Shown here: in pieces, positions 1 to 6,611 of the stretch
How positions within the stretch are numbered: the first letter of the stretch is position 1
Layout of the letters: every line of letters starts with the position of its first letter
Assembly: GCA_003552885.1 (NCBI GenBank)
Contig: PUPA01000115.1
Coordinates: forward strand, 1-11,021
Direction of reading: 5' to 3'
DNA: 11,021 nt
Source: Natrialbaceae archaeon
GTDB taxonomy: Archaea > Halobacteriota > Halobacteria > Halobacteriales > Natrialbaceae
Notes under the pieces: generated by a model
What the model saw: the letters and a program-made list of their open reading frames with translations, nothing else
The model's database searches: none
Told to the model about the DNA's origin: nothing
Made by a program: the position numbers and the translations under genes

Positions 1-93
1 CCGGCCTTCCCCCGACAAGGTCGACGGCTCCCCCCGGCCGGGCCGACGCGCTCCTCCCAGCTGGGCTGACGGTTCGGCTCGTCGCGTGTGAGC

Positions 94-99
94 TATTTA
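94..99 (+). promoter_or_regulatory. TATA-like promoter of the SCP2-like/hydrolase operon
   Basis: The hexamer TATTTA is an AT-rich island in GC-rich DNA. It lies about 34-39 bp before the ATG at 133. Transcription would start near 121-126, giving a leader of roughly 10 bases that could include the GGTGGTG stretch. This favours the ATG at 133 over the GTG at 88, which lies upstream of the box. Confidence 0.5.
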
Positions 100-132
100 C
101 CCTCGATCGGTGCAGTCGGTGGTGGCGATGAG

Positions 133-561
133 ATGAACGAACCAGAATTTGCGTCCCACGAGTGGTGGGAACGATACAAGCAGACGGTGAACGACGACCC
201 CGAGATGGCCGTGCGGGGTCACGACCGGTTCGACGAGAACTTCTACCTCGACATCGGGGACGAACGCGTCCTGATCGAGGTCGAGGGCGGGCGGATCGAG
301 TCGATCGTACCGAACCCGACGCTGAACCACCGGTGGTCGTTCGGCGTCGAGGGCGACCGGGAGGCCTGGGAGGAGTTCGTGATGGAGACGCCGCCGCCGT
401 TCAACCACGAGATCGTCGCCTCCAACTACCGGTCGACGGTGCGAAACGAGGACGGTCACCTCAGGCTGACCGGGGACAACGAGCGGATCTTCCAGAACCT
501 GCGGGCGTTCCAGCGCACGCTCGATCTGATGCGCGTCGCCCACAACGACGGGGGCTCCTGA
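133..561 (+). CDS. Small SCP2-like (sterol-carrier-protein-fold) protein
   Basis: This is a 142-residue acidic soluble protein with no signal peptide or membrane segment. The order of elements recalls small SCP2-like proteins: an N-terminal helix with EWWERYKQTVN, then strands around NFYLDIGDERVLIEVEGGRI, then a Trp-containing helix (EAWEEFVMETPPPFNH), and a C-terminal LRLTGDN plus helix. That family has a hydrophobic pocket for lipid-like or acyl ligands. The fold assignment is from memory of the pattern and is tentative; the ligand is unknown. The reading frame stays open to a GTG at 88, but the TATA-like box at 94-99 and a purine-rich GGTGGTG just upstream favour ATG 133. The TGA stop overlaps the ATG of the next gene (TGATG), so the two are probably translated as a coupled pair acting in one pathway. 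Confidence 0.72.
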   Translation: MNEPEFASHEWWERYKQTVNDDPEMAVRGHDRFDENFYLDIGDERVLIEVEGGRIESIVPNPTLNHRWSFGVEGDREAWEEFVMETPPPFNHEIVASNYRSTVRNEDGHLRLTGDNERIFQNLRAFQRTLDLMRVAHNDGGS

Positions 562-1514
562 TGAGCGTCACACGCCGACACGGCGACGTCGAACCGATCG
601 AGGGCAAGTACGTCCACGTCGAGGTCGAGGGCGTCGACCACCGGATCTACGTCGAGGAGAACGGGGAGGGCATCCCGCTTCTGTGCCAGCACACCGCCGG
701 CAACAACTGCCAGGAGTGGCGTCACCTGCTGACCGACGAGGAGCTGACCGACCGGTTCCGGATCATCGCCCACGACCTGCCTTACCACGGCAAGTCCGTC
801 CCGCCGACGAGCCGGGAGTGGTGGACCGAAGATTACACCATGACGGCGACGCGGTTCGCCGAGACGCTGGTGAGCCTCGCCGACGCCCTCGAGCTCGAAG
901 AGCCGATCTACATGGGCTCGAGTATGGGCGGCAACATCTGTCTCGAGCTCGCCGACTGGTACCCCGACCGGTTCCGGGCGCTGATCGCCCTCGAGTGTGG
1001 GGCTCACAGCCCCGGCTTCTACATCGACTGGCTCGATCACCCGCAGGTGAACACCACGGAGGTGAACGCCTACGCCTGCTGGGGGCTGATGGCCCCCCAG
1101 AGCCCCGAACAGGCCCGTCGGGAGACGATGTACCTCTACGAGCAGGGGGCAAACGGCGTCTTCAAGGGTGATCTGTACTACTACTCGGTCGACCACGACT
1201 ACCGGGACAAACTCGACCAGGTCGACGCCGCGTCGTGTCCCCTCTACATCGCCAACGGGGAGTACGACTACCTCACGACCCCCGAGGACGGCCGCCAGAC
1301 CGCCGAGGGGATCGGCGAGGGTGCCGTCGCCGTCGAGCTGGCCGAGATCGGTCACTTCCCGATGAGCGAACACCCCGAGCTGTTCAACGCCTACATCACC
1401 GAGATCCTCGCGGACGTCACCGGCGACCGTGAGGAGGAGCTCCCGGAGGTGATGACTCCCGAGGACGTCGGTTTCGAGTTGCACCCGCCGGCCCCACCCC
1501 GGGAGGCCGAGTAG
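561..1514 (+). CDS. Alpha/beta-fold hydrolase
   Basis: The product is 317 residues, usual for a single-domain alpha/beta hydrolase. The oxyanion-side motif QHTAG lies at residues 43-47. Strand and turn HDLPYHGKS follow at 71-79. The nucleophile elbow GSSMG is at 119-123, with Ser121 as catalytic serine. The likely acid is Asp236 in NGEYDYLTTP, and the histidine is His265 in IGHFPMSEHPE. All three triad members are in the expected order and spacing. The W-rich stretch around 86-92 and the region at about 150-215, with several Tyr, probably form the lid and substrate pocket. No signal peptide is seen, so the enzyme is cytoplasmic. The HTAG version resembles a bacterial hydrolase subgroup of unsettled substrate, so no reaction is assigned. 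It starts on the TGATG overlap with the SCP2-like gene, which suggests a shared pathway with a hydrophobic or acyl-type substrate. The tail from about 288 is acidic and Pro-rich. Confidence 0.9.
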   Translation: MSVTRRHGDVEPIEGKYVHVEVEGVDHRIYVEENGEGIPLLCQHTAGNNCQEWRHLLTDEELTDRFRIIAHDLPYHGKSVPPTSREWWTEDYTMTATRFAETLVSLADALELEEPIYMGSSMGGNICLELADWYPDRFRALIALECGAHSPGFYIDWLDHPQVNTTEVNAYACWGLMAPQSPEQARRETMYLYEQGANGVFKGDLYYYSVDHDYRDKLDQVDAASCPLYIANGEYDYLTTPEDGRQTAEGIGEGAVAVELAEIGHFPMSEHPELFNAYITEILADVTGDREEELPEVMTPEDVGFELHPPAPPREAE

Positions 1515-1525
1515 TCGCTCCGAGG

Positions 1526-1567
1526 GGCCGAACGCCCGATCCGGACGGCCGGACGCCCGATCCGGGA
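1526..1567. repeat. Two-copy 21-bp direct repeat downstream of the hydrolase
   Basis: Two adjacent 21-bp units (1526-1546 and 1547-1567) share the core ACGCCCGATCCGG and differ at only a few positions. They lie in the 139-bp non-coding gap between the hydrolase stop and the next small gene. There is no T-tract or obvious terminator. I see no other feature in this gap apart from the promoter at 1623-1630. Confidence 0.6.
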
Positions 1568-1622
1568 CCAGGCGCCCCCCATCGGCGAGCGGTCCACCCG
1601 CGTCGGTCCAGGTAGCGGAAAA

Positions 1623-1630
1623 CTTATAAT
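1623..1630 (+). promoter_or_regulatory. TATA box for the 45-residue protein
   Basis: CTTATAAT is a near-canonical archaeal TATA element in GC-rich surroundings. Its centre is 27-28 bp before the GTG at 1654, so the mRNA is expected to be leaderless or nearly so. Confidence 0.65.
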
Positions 1631-1653
1631 GATGCTGGCACGCGGTCACACGC

Positions 1654-1791
1654 GTGAGACGCCAGCAGCCCGCGCCCGGACGCTACGTCACGAGAGAGAC
1701 CGACGACGGCGACGTCGAGATCTACGACACCGAAAACGAGGACGCCTGGATCAGCACCGACACGGGCGTCCCGCTCGTCTGGGAACGGTAG
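1654..1791 (+). CDS. Small haloarchaeal protein, 45 residues
   Basis: A GTG-started frame encodes 45 residues. It contains RYVTRETDDGDVEIYDTEN, then DAWISTDTGVPLVWER and a TAG stop. The pattern (an ETDDGDVEIYD strand pair followed by an xAWIxTD segment) matches a widespread family of very small haloarchaeal proteins that I recall as DUF7331; the family number is from memory. No cysteines, signal peptide or membrane segment are seen. Function is unknown. GTG 1654 is the only usable start: no in-frame ATG lies between it and the upstream TGA at 1630-1632, and the TATA box sits at the leaderless distance. The non-random acidic and aromatic composition and the promoter support a real gene despite its size. 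It converges on the lipoprotein gene at 1902-2186. Confidence 0.72.
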   Translation: MRRQQPAPGRYVTRETDDGDVEIYDTENEDAWISTDTGVPLVWER

Positions 1792-1901
1792 GGCGACCGA
1801 TCGGCGAGCTCGGACGGCCGCACGCGGAGACGCAACCGGACGACGCCAGCGACGGCGGTCGTGGCGCCGGGGGCGACGGTCGGTGAGACGAGGGCCGGCC
1901 G

Positions 1902-2186
1902 TCAGTCCGTCTCGGACCCCACGGCGCCGGCCGACCCGGACGCGGAGTCCGAGTCGAGATCGGTCCCCGTGCCTACCCCTCCGGTGCCGTCGGTCCGTGG
2001 CCCCTCGATCCCGCCGTCATCCGCCCCCGCGACTCCGAGTCGAGTGGTGTCCGGATCGCCGACGACGGCTCCCGGGGTGTCCCCGCGGGGACCGCCGCCG
2101 GTTCCGGGTTGGGTGCCGTCGTCCCTGCGGAAACAGCCGGAGAGCACCAGCGGGACGGCCACTGCGAGAAACGAGCGACGCTGCAT
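1902..2186 (-). CDS. Short low-complexity lipoprotein
   Basis: The 94-residue product starts MQRRSFLAVAVPLVLSGC. It has a twin-arginine-like n-region (QRRSFL), a hydrophobic stretch at 6-14 and a lipobox LSGC with Cys18. It is therefore likely exported, probably by the Tat route common in haloarchaea, and lipid-anchored to the outer face of the membrane. The mature part (about 76 residues) is almost all Gly, Asp, Thr, Ser, Pro and Ala with no predicted fold, typical of a disordered surface linker. The frame also allows a GTG start at 2201. ATG 2186 is preferred because the signal then begins normally and a TATA-like box lies 26 bp upstream. Function is unknown. The mature part could in principle be spurious GC-rich frame, but signal, lipobox and promoter together argue for a gene. 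Confidence 0.68.
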   Translation of the reverse strand: MQRRSFLAVAVPLVLSGCFRRDDGTQPGTGGGPRGDTPGAVVGDPDTTRLGVAGADDGGIEGPRTDGTGGVGTGTDLDSDSASGSAGAVGSETD

Positions 2187-2208
2187 GGCGGCCGATGGCA
2201 CGCCGGGC

Positions 2209-2216
2209 GATAAGTG
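2209..2216 (-). promoter_or_regulatory. TATA-like box for the short lipoprotein
   Basis: On the minus strand the sequence reads CACTTATC. Its centre is about 26 bp before the ATG at 2186, the spacing expected for a leaderless haloarchaeal transcript. Confidence 0.5.
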
Positions 2217-2228
2217 TCTTTGGACGGA

Positions 2229-3092
2229 CTAGTCATCTGACTGGTCGGAGTCGGCGTCGGTCACGACCCCGAGAACGTCCGCCTCGGTCACCGTCAACCC
2301 CTGACGGGTGAGGAAGTTCGAGACGTTTCGACAGTCCCGCTCGAGGAACTCCCGGGCGTTCGGGTGGTGGACGGTGACGGCCTGACCGAGGTCGATCACC
2401 ACGAGCTCGCCCTCGTGGACGACGACGTTGTACTCGCTGAAATCGCCGTGGATCAACCCGGCGGCGTACAGTCTGCGCATGTACTCGGTGAGCACCTCGT
2501 AGGCCGTCCGTGGGTTCTCCACGTTGACCTCCCCGAGGCGTTTCGCCCGTCCCGCCTCGTCGCCGATGTACTCCATCACCAAGACGTTCCGCTCGGCCGC
2601 GATCGGTTCGGGGACGCGCACGCCGGCGGCCGCGGCCCGCCGCAGGGTGGCGTACTCCTTTTTCACCCACGCGAGGACGACGTCCTTTTTCTTCCCACCG
2701 AGCCCCTCGAACCGGGGGTCGCCCTCGAGGTACTCGCGCATCTGCCGGAAGTTCGAGGCGTTGATCCGGTAGATCTTGACGGCCACCTCCCCCTCCGGCC
2801 CGAGCGCGGTGTAGACGTTCGCCTCCTTTCCCGTCGAGAGCGGCCCGCCGAAGGCGTCGACGTGACCGTCCTGGACGAGCTTGTACAGCGCCGCGAGCGT
2901 CGCGTCGTCGAACACCGACTGTTCGACCTTGAACTGGTCTGCGTCTTTGATCCGCGTCTCGAACTGCTCGAACTCCCGGTCGCGTTTCCTGGCGATGCGG
3001 TCGGCCTCGGTGTCGGAGACGTCGATCTCCTCCCACTCGTCGCCGGGGCTCTCGACTTCCTCGGAGTCGACCAGTTCGAACTCGTCTACCAT
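2229..3092 (-). CDS. rio1: RIO1-family atypical serine/threonine protein kinase
   Basis: The 287-residue product has the RIO kinase core in order. The glycine-rich-loop equivalent STGKEANVY is at 86-94, the form typical of Rio1 rather than Rio2. The ATP-anchoring Lys is at 106 (VAVKIYR). The hinge region VMEYIG is at 172-177. The catalytic loop is IHGDFSEYN (214-222) with Asp217 and Asn222, and the metal-binding Asp234 is in VIDLGQAV. The first 50 residues are acidic and probably flexible. Rio1 proteins act in late maturation of the small ribosomal subunit as ATPase/kinase switches in the cytoplasm; that role is family knowledge, not visible here. The gene is divergent from ligA across a 166-bp gap. 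The start is supported by a TATA-like element about 28 bp upstream. No truncation is seen. Confidence 0.95.
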   Translation of the reverse strand: MVDEFELVDSEEVESPGDEWEEIDVSDTEADRIARKRDREFEQFETRIKDADQFKVEQSVFDDATLAALYKLVQDGHVDAFGGPLSTGKEANVYTALGPEGEVAVKIYRINASNFRQMREYLEGDPRFEGLGGKKKDVVLAWVKKEYATLRRAAAAGVRVPEPIAAERNVLVMEYIGDEAGRAKRLGEVNVENPRTAYEVLTEYMRRLYAAGLIHGDFSEYNVVVHEGELVVIDLGQAVTVHHPNAREFLERDCRNVSNFLTRQGLTVTEADVLGVVTDADSDQSDD

Positions 3093-3116
3093 CTACGGGC
3101 CTTACTATCGGCGACG

Positions 3117-3123
3117 GCTAAAG
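3117..3123 (-). promoter_or_regulatory. TATA-like box for rio1
   Basis: On the minus strand this reads CTTTAGC, centred about 28 bp before the rio1 ATG at 3092, which fits a leaderless start. It is a weak match, but it is the AT-richest site at the right distance. Confidence 0.42.
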
Positions 3124-3221
3124 CCCTGGGTTCGGGTGGCCTCCCCTCGCCGTCGGCCGTGGGGAGACGGCGTCCGCGAGCCGCCGGCGACCGCCGGGTG
3201 CGACGTCCCCCGCGATCAGTA

Positions 3222-3231
3222 CGGTTAACCG
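3222..3231 (+). promoter_or_regulatory. Promoter element of ligA, a perfect 10-bp palindrome
   Basis: CGGTTAACCG is a perfect palindrome, and its TTAA centre is the AT-rich site nearest to ligA. It lies about 32 bp before the ATG at 3259, giving a predicted leader of about 5 bases. The symmetry could also serve a regulator that competes with TBP. The rest of the rio1-ligA gap (3124-3221) is GC-rich and holds no gene I can support. Confidence 0.45.
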
Positions 3232-3258
3232 AACCGACCGGATACACCCTCACGAGCA

Positions 3259-5397
3259 ATGTCCCTCGCCGACGACGAGAACCCGTATCTCCGCGAGCCG
3301 CCGACCGAGTTCGACCCCGTCGGGACGCTCTCGGTGTCGGAGGCAACGGCGCAAGCCGAGCGGCTCCGGGCGGCGATCCGCGAGCACGACCGTCGGTACT
3401 ACGTCGAGAACGAGCCAGTCATCGCCGATCGCACCTACGACGCGCTCTTCTCGCGGCTCGTCGAGATAGAGGAGGCGTTCGACCTCGCCCGTCCCGACAG
3501 CCCCACACGACGGGTCGGCGGCGAGCCGGTCGAGGGGTTCGAGACGGTCGAGCACGTCGCCCCGATGCTCTCGATCGAGGGGAGCGGCGAGGCCGCCGAC
3601 GTCAGGGAGTTCGACGAACGGCTCCGGCGGGAGCTGGACCGTGAGAGCGTCACCTACGTCTGCGAGCCGAAGTTCGACGGCGTCTCGATGGAGTTCGTCT
3701 ACGAGGACGGCCGTCTCGACCGGGCGGTCACGCGCGGGGACGGGAGGGAAGGAGACGACGTCACCCGCAACGTCCGGACGATCGCGTCGGTCCCCGGCCG
3801 GCTCCACGGCGATCACCCGGACGTCCTCGCCGTCCGCGGGGAGGTGTACATGCCCAGGGACGCCTTCCAGGCGTACAACCGCGAGCGGATCGAACGCGGC
3901 GACGAGCCCTTCGCGAACCCCCGGAACGCCACGGCGGGGACGATCCGCCAGCTCGACCCCTCGGTCGTCGCCGAGCGACCGCTCGAGGTCTTCTTTTTCG
4001 ACACCCTCGAGTCGAGCGACGACGCCGACCGTCACCGCGAGGAGCTCGACCGGTACCCGGAGTGGGGGTTGCGCGTGAACGACCGGATCGAGGTCACCCC
4101 GGACGTCGAGGCGGCGATCGAGTACCGCGAACGCCTGCTCGTAGACCGCGAGGAGCTCCCCTACGAGATCGACGGCGTCGTGATCAAAGTCGACGACCTC
4201 GGGGCGCGCGAGACACTGGGACGGACCGCCCGCCACGACCGCTGGGCGTTCGCCTACAAGTTCCCCGCCAGAAGCGAGGTGACGACGGTCGCCGACGTCG
4301 CGGTCCAGATCGGCCGGACGGGCCGGGTGACGCCCGTCGCCTTGCTCGATCCGGTCGACGTCGGCGGCGTCACCGTCTCCCGGGCGAGCCTGCACAATCC
4401 GGAGGAGATCGCCGAGAAGAACGTCGGCGTCGGCGACACCGTCCGCGTCCAGCGGGCCGGAGACGTCATCCCCTACGTCGAGGAGGTACTCGAGAAGGGA
4501 AGCGAGGGCCACTACGAGCTACCCGAGGTCTGTCCCGTCTGTGACAGCGCGATCGAGCGCGACGGCCCGATGGCGTTCTGTACGGGTGGGCTGGCCTGTG
4601 ACGCACAGCTGCGCCGGTCGATCGAGTACTACGCCGGCGACGACGGCCTCGACCTCGAGGGGCTGGGCGAGAAGGGCGTCGGCCAGCTGACCGAGTCGGG
4701 GCTCGTCGACTCGATCGCGGACCTCTACGGCCTCGACCGGGAGTCGCTCACCGAGCTCGAAGGGTGGGGCGAGACGAGCGCGGAGAACCTCCTCGCCGAG
4801 ATCGAGGCCAGCCGCGCCCCCTCCCTCGTCGACTTCCTCTCCGCGCTCGGGATCCCCTCCGTCGGACCGTCGACGGCCCGTGGGCTCGCCCGCGAGTTCG
4901 GCTCCTTCGAGGCGTTCCGGACGGCCGCCGTCGAGGAGCCAGAGCGTCTAGAACGCGTCGAGGACGTCGGCGGGACGGTCGCGAACACGATCCACGAGTT
5001 CTTCGCGAACGAGGCAAACGCCGCGGTCGTCGACGAGCTGTGCGATCACGTCAGCCCGCGGACGGTCGAGAGCGAGGAGGGTGGCGACGAGCTCGCGGGG
5101 CTGACGTTCGTCTTCACGGGCTCGCTCGAGGGGCTGAGCCGCGGGGAGGTCCGAGAGCTCCTCGAAGCCCACGGTGGGACCGTCACCGGGAGCGTCTCCG
5201 GCAACACCGACTACCTGATCGTCGGGGCGAATCCGGGGACGAGAAAGCGCGAGGACGCCGCCGAGGAGGAGGTGCCGGTCCTCGAGGGGGACGACTTCCG
5301 CGACCTGCTCGCCGATCGCGGGATCGAGCTGCCCGGGGGGCGGGAGGACGACGCCGACTCCCAGCTCTCACTCGACGACTGGGACGACGGGGGCTGA
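3259..5397 (+). CDS. ligA: NAD+-dependent DNA ligase
   Basis: This full-length 712-residue bacterial-type ligase seals nicks using NAD+ in replication and repair. Domain Ia (about 35-90) has the NAD-binding YY and D-x-x-YDAL motifs. The adenylation site is EPKFDG at 136-141, with Lys138 the AMP acceptor. RGEVY is at 193-197, NPRNATAGTIRQLDP at 220-234, EIDGVVIKV at 303-311 and WAFAYKFPA at 329-337. An OB fold follows (about 340-415). A four-Cys zinc finger uses Cys425, 428, 441 and 447. Helix-hairpin-helix repeats span about 455-595 and a BRCT domain about 608-690. All key residues are present. Haloarchaea are known to carry such ligases (LigN of Haloferax volcanii), attributed to transfer from bacteria. 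The last residues, SQLSLDDWDDGG, resemble a PIP-box (Gln702, Leu705, Trp708). The final codons are repeated downstream as a 29-bp tandem repeat. Confidence 0.97.
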   Translation: MSLADDENPYLREPPTEFDPVGTLSVSEATAQAERLRAAIREHDRRYYVENEPVIADRTYDALFSRLVEIEEAFDLARPDSPTRRVGGEPVEGFETVEHVAPMLSIEGSGEAADVREFDERLRRELDRESVTYVCEPKFDGVSMEFVYEDGRLDRAVTRGDGREGDDVTRNVRTIASVPGRLHGDHPDVLAVRGEVYMPRDAFQAYNRERIERGDEPFANPRNATAGTIRQLDPSVVAERPLEVFFFDTLESSDDADRHREELDRYPEWGLRVNDRIEVTPDVEAAIEYRERLLVDREELPYEIDGVVIKVDDLGARETLGRTARHDRWAFAYKFPARSEVTTVADVAVQIGRTGRVTPVALLDPVDVGGVTVSRASLHNPEEIAEKNVGVGDTVRVQRAGDVIPYVEEVLEKGSEGHYELPEVCPVCDSAIERDGPMAFCTGGLACDAQLRRSIEYYAGDDGLDLEGLGEKGVGQLTESGLVDSIADLYGLDRESLTELEGWGETSAENLLAEIEASRAPSLVDFLSALGIPSVGPSTARGLAREFGSFEAFRTAAVEEPERLERVEDVGGTVANTIHEFFANEANAAVVDELCDHVSPRTVESEEGGDELAGLTFVFTGSLEGLSRGEVRELLEAHGGTVTGSVSGNTDYLIVGANPGTRKREDAAEEEVPVLEGDDFRDLLADRGIELPGGREDDADSQLSLDDWDDGG

Positions 5398-5504
5398 CTC
5401 CTGACGACGGGGACGACGGGGGCTGACTCCTGACGACGGGGACGACGGGGGCTGACTCCTGACGACGGGGACGACGAGGGCTGACTCCTGACGACTGGGA
5501 CGAC
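5374..5504. repeat. 29-bp tandem repeat over the ligA 3' end, 4.5 copies
   Basis: Units run 5374-5402, 5403-5431, 5432-5460 and 5461-5489, with a 15-bp partial at 5490-5504. Units 2 and 3 are identical. Unit 4 differs from them by one base (GACGAG for GACGGG). Unit 1 and the partial unit share a T (GACGACTGGG) that the middle units lack. Unit 1 encodes the last residues of LigA (DDWDDGG) and its TGA, so the array has copied the end of the gene, stop included. The period is not a multiple of three. There are no spacers, so this is not a CRISPR array. Confidence 0.93.
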
Positions 5505-5530
5505 TCATACTGTTGGCTGTAACTGTATCA

Positions 5531-5562
5531 AGATTCTCGCCACCCCGATGCGGCGAGAATCT
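5531..5562. repeat. Perfect 11-bp inverted repeat between ligA and tyrS
   Basis: The left arm AGATTCTCGCC (5531-5541) and right arm GGCGAGAATCT (5552-5562) are perfect complements around a 10-base loop. It sits in the gap between two convergent genes, so a bidirectional transcription terminator is possible. No T-tract follows on either strand. The flanking AT-richer sequence (5505-5530) differs from its surroundings, so a relic of a small mobile element end is an alternative. Confidence 0.7.
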
Positions 5563-5585
5563 CGAAAGACTTAGAGCCGGGAGTA

Positions 5586-6581
5586 TCACTCCCGGAGCTC
5601 CCGCAGGCGTTCCCGGCCGGGGGCGATCAGCTCGTCGAGGTGGCTCGCCAGCGCGGCTTTCGCGTCGGCGGGGTGGAGCTCGCCGGACTCGAGGTCGGCC
5701 TCGAGGGCGTCGTAGTCGTCGTAGCCGAGGTCCCCGCCGTACTTCTCCGGGCGCTCGACGACGACCGTCTCGAAGCGGGGGAAGACGTGGTACTCGAACA
5801 GCTCGAGGACGGGGTTCTCCCGCTCGTTTCCCGCCGCGTCCGGCTCGGGGTCGCGCGTCGGCGGGCAGAACGCGGCGTTGACCTTCCGCTCGATCCGTTC
5901 GGTCGAGTCCTCCATCGAGATCGTCGTCCCCGCACTCGAGGACATCTTGCCGACGCCGGTCTCGAGGTCGGCGAGGATCGGCGTGTGCAGGCAGGGACGG
6001 GCGTCGTATCCGAGCCCGGGAAGCCCCTCCCGGGCGACCATGTGGACTTTCCGCTGGTCGAGCCCGCCGACGGCGAGGTCTAGATCGAGGTACTCGATGT
6101 CGAGCGCCTGCATCAGCGGGTAGACGACGTGGCTCACCGTCGGCGTCTCCCCGCCGGCGAGTTCGGCCATCGCCCGTCGGGCGCGGTTGAGCGTCGTCGA
6201 GAGCGCCAGCTCGTGGAGGTCGAGGACGTACTCCTCTTCGAGCTGGTAGTCGGAGCCGTAGACGAACTCGGTGGACCCTTCTTCGAGCCCGTAGGCGAGA
6301 AACTGTGCGCGCATCTGCTCTGCGGTCTCGCGGATCTCCTCGAAGCTGCCTTTCCCGTTGAGGTAGGCGTGGACGTCCGCCAGCAGGACGACGACGTCCA
6401 TCCCCGCTTCCTGGCAGTCGATGAGTTTGTTCGCGGTCAGCAGGTGACCGACGTGGAGCACGCCGGAGGGCTCGTAGCCGACGTACACCCGCGTGCCGTC
6501 GGGGTCGGCCGCGAGCGCGCGCACCTCCTCGTCGGTGACGGCCTCCTCGGCGTTCCGGGTGAGCAGCTCGTAGGCATCCAT
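5586..6581 (-). CDS. tyrS: Tyrosyl-tRNA synthetase (archaeal type)
   Basis: This class I aminoacyl-tRNA synthetase charges tRNA-Tyr with tyrosine in the cytoplasm. The product is 331 residues from ATG 6581, near the length of the compact archaeal enzymes. The HIGH-type signature is PSGVLHVGHLL (38-48). The tyrosine pocket shows VYVGYEPSG (Tyr33) and YPLMQALD (Tyr154, Gln158, Asp161, matching the archaeal Tyr/Gln/Asp set). GGLDQRKVHM (172-181) follows, and the KMSKS loop reads KMSSS (212-216), the usual archaeal form. The C-terminal anticodon-binding region is short, without the bacterial S4-like domain. The frame extends upstream to ATG 6638. ATG 6581 is chosen because it matches the family start, and a TATA-like box (6605-6611) lies between the two. 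The gene is convergent with ligA and ends 82 bp after the 29-bp tandem repeat. Confidence 0.96.
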   Translation of the reverse strand: MDAYELLTRNAEEAVTDEEVRALAADPDGTRVYVGYEPSGVLHVGHLLTANKLIDCQEAGMDVVVLLADVHAYLNGKGSFEEIRETAEQMRAQFLAYGLEEGSTEFVYGSDYQLEEEYVLDLHELALSTTLNRARRAMAELAGGETPTVSHVVYPLMQALDIEYLDLDLAVGGLDQRKVHMVAREGLPGLGYDARPCLHTPILADLETGVGKMSSSAGTTISMEDSTERIERKVNAAFCPPTRDPEPDAAGNERENPVLELFEYHVFPRFETVVVERPEKYGGDLGYDDYDALEADLESGELHPADAKAALASHLDELIAPGRERLRELRE

Positions 6582-6604
6582 GTCTGCACGGAACGTGAGG
6601 AGGG

Positions 6605-6611
6605 ATTTATC
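6605..6611 (-). promoter_or_regulatory. TATA-like box for tyrS
   Basis: On the minus strand this reads GATAAAT, centred 27 bp before ATG 6581. That fits a leaderless tyrS mRNA and excludes the longer start at 6638, which would lie upstream of the promoter. Confidence 0.5.

Noticed and set aside
1..87. Possible end of a gene at the left edge
   Set aside because: All three plus-strand frames stay open for some distance, but none gives a convincing protein end, and no start is seen on the minus strand. Too short to decide.
456..1649. Long minus-strand open frame opposite the hydrolase
   Set aside because: It is the antisense shadow of the hydrolase gene, a known effect of GC-rich codon use. 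It has no recognisable motifs or promoter.
3141..3172. Two mutually exclusive hairpins upstream of ligA that could act as an attenuator
   Set aside because: They lie upstream of the predicted ligA promoter and outside the rio1 transcript, so they would not be transcribed with either gene.
2364..3644. Long plus-strand frame across rio1 and into ligA
   Set aside because: It runs antisense through rio1, across the divergent promoter region and out of frame through ligA. The translation is Arg/Pro-rich and meaningless.
3250..4512. 420-codon minus-strand frame opposite ligA
   Set aside because: Antisense shadow of an unmistakable ligase with all motifs intact. No independent evidence.
5374..5504. 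Short repeats mistaken for a CRISPR array
   Set aside because: Units are contiguous 29-bp copies with no spacers, and the first unit is coding sequence of ligA.
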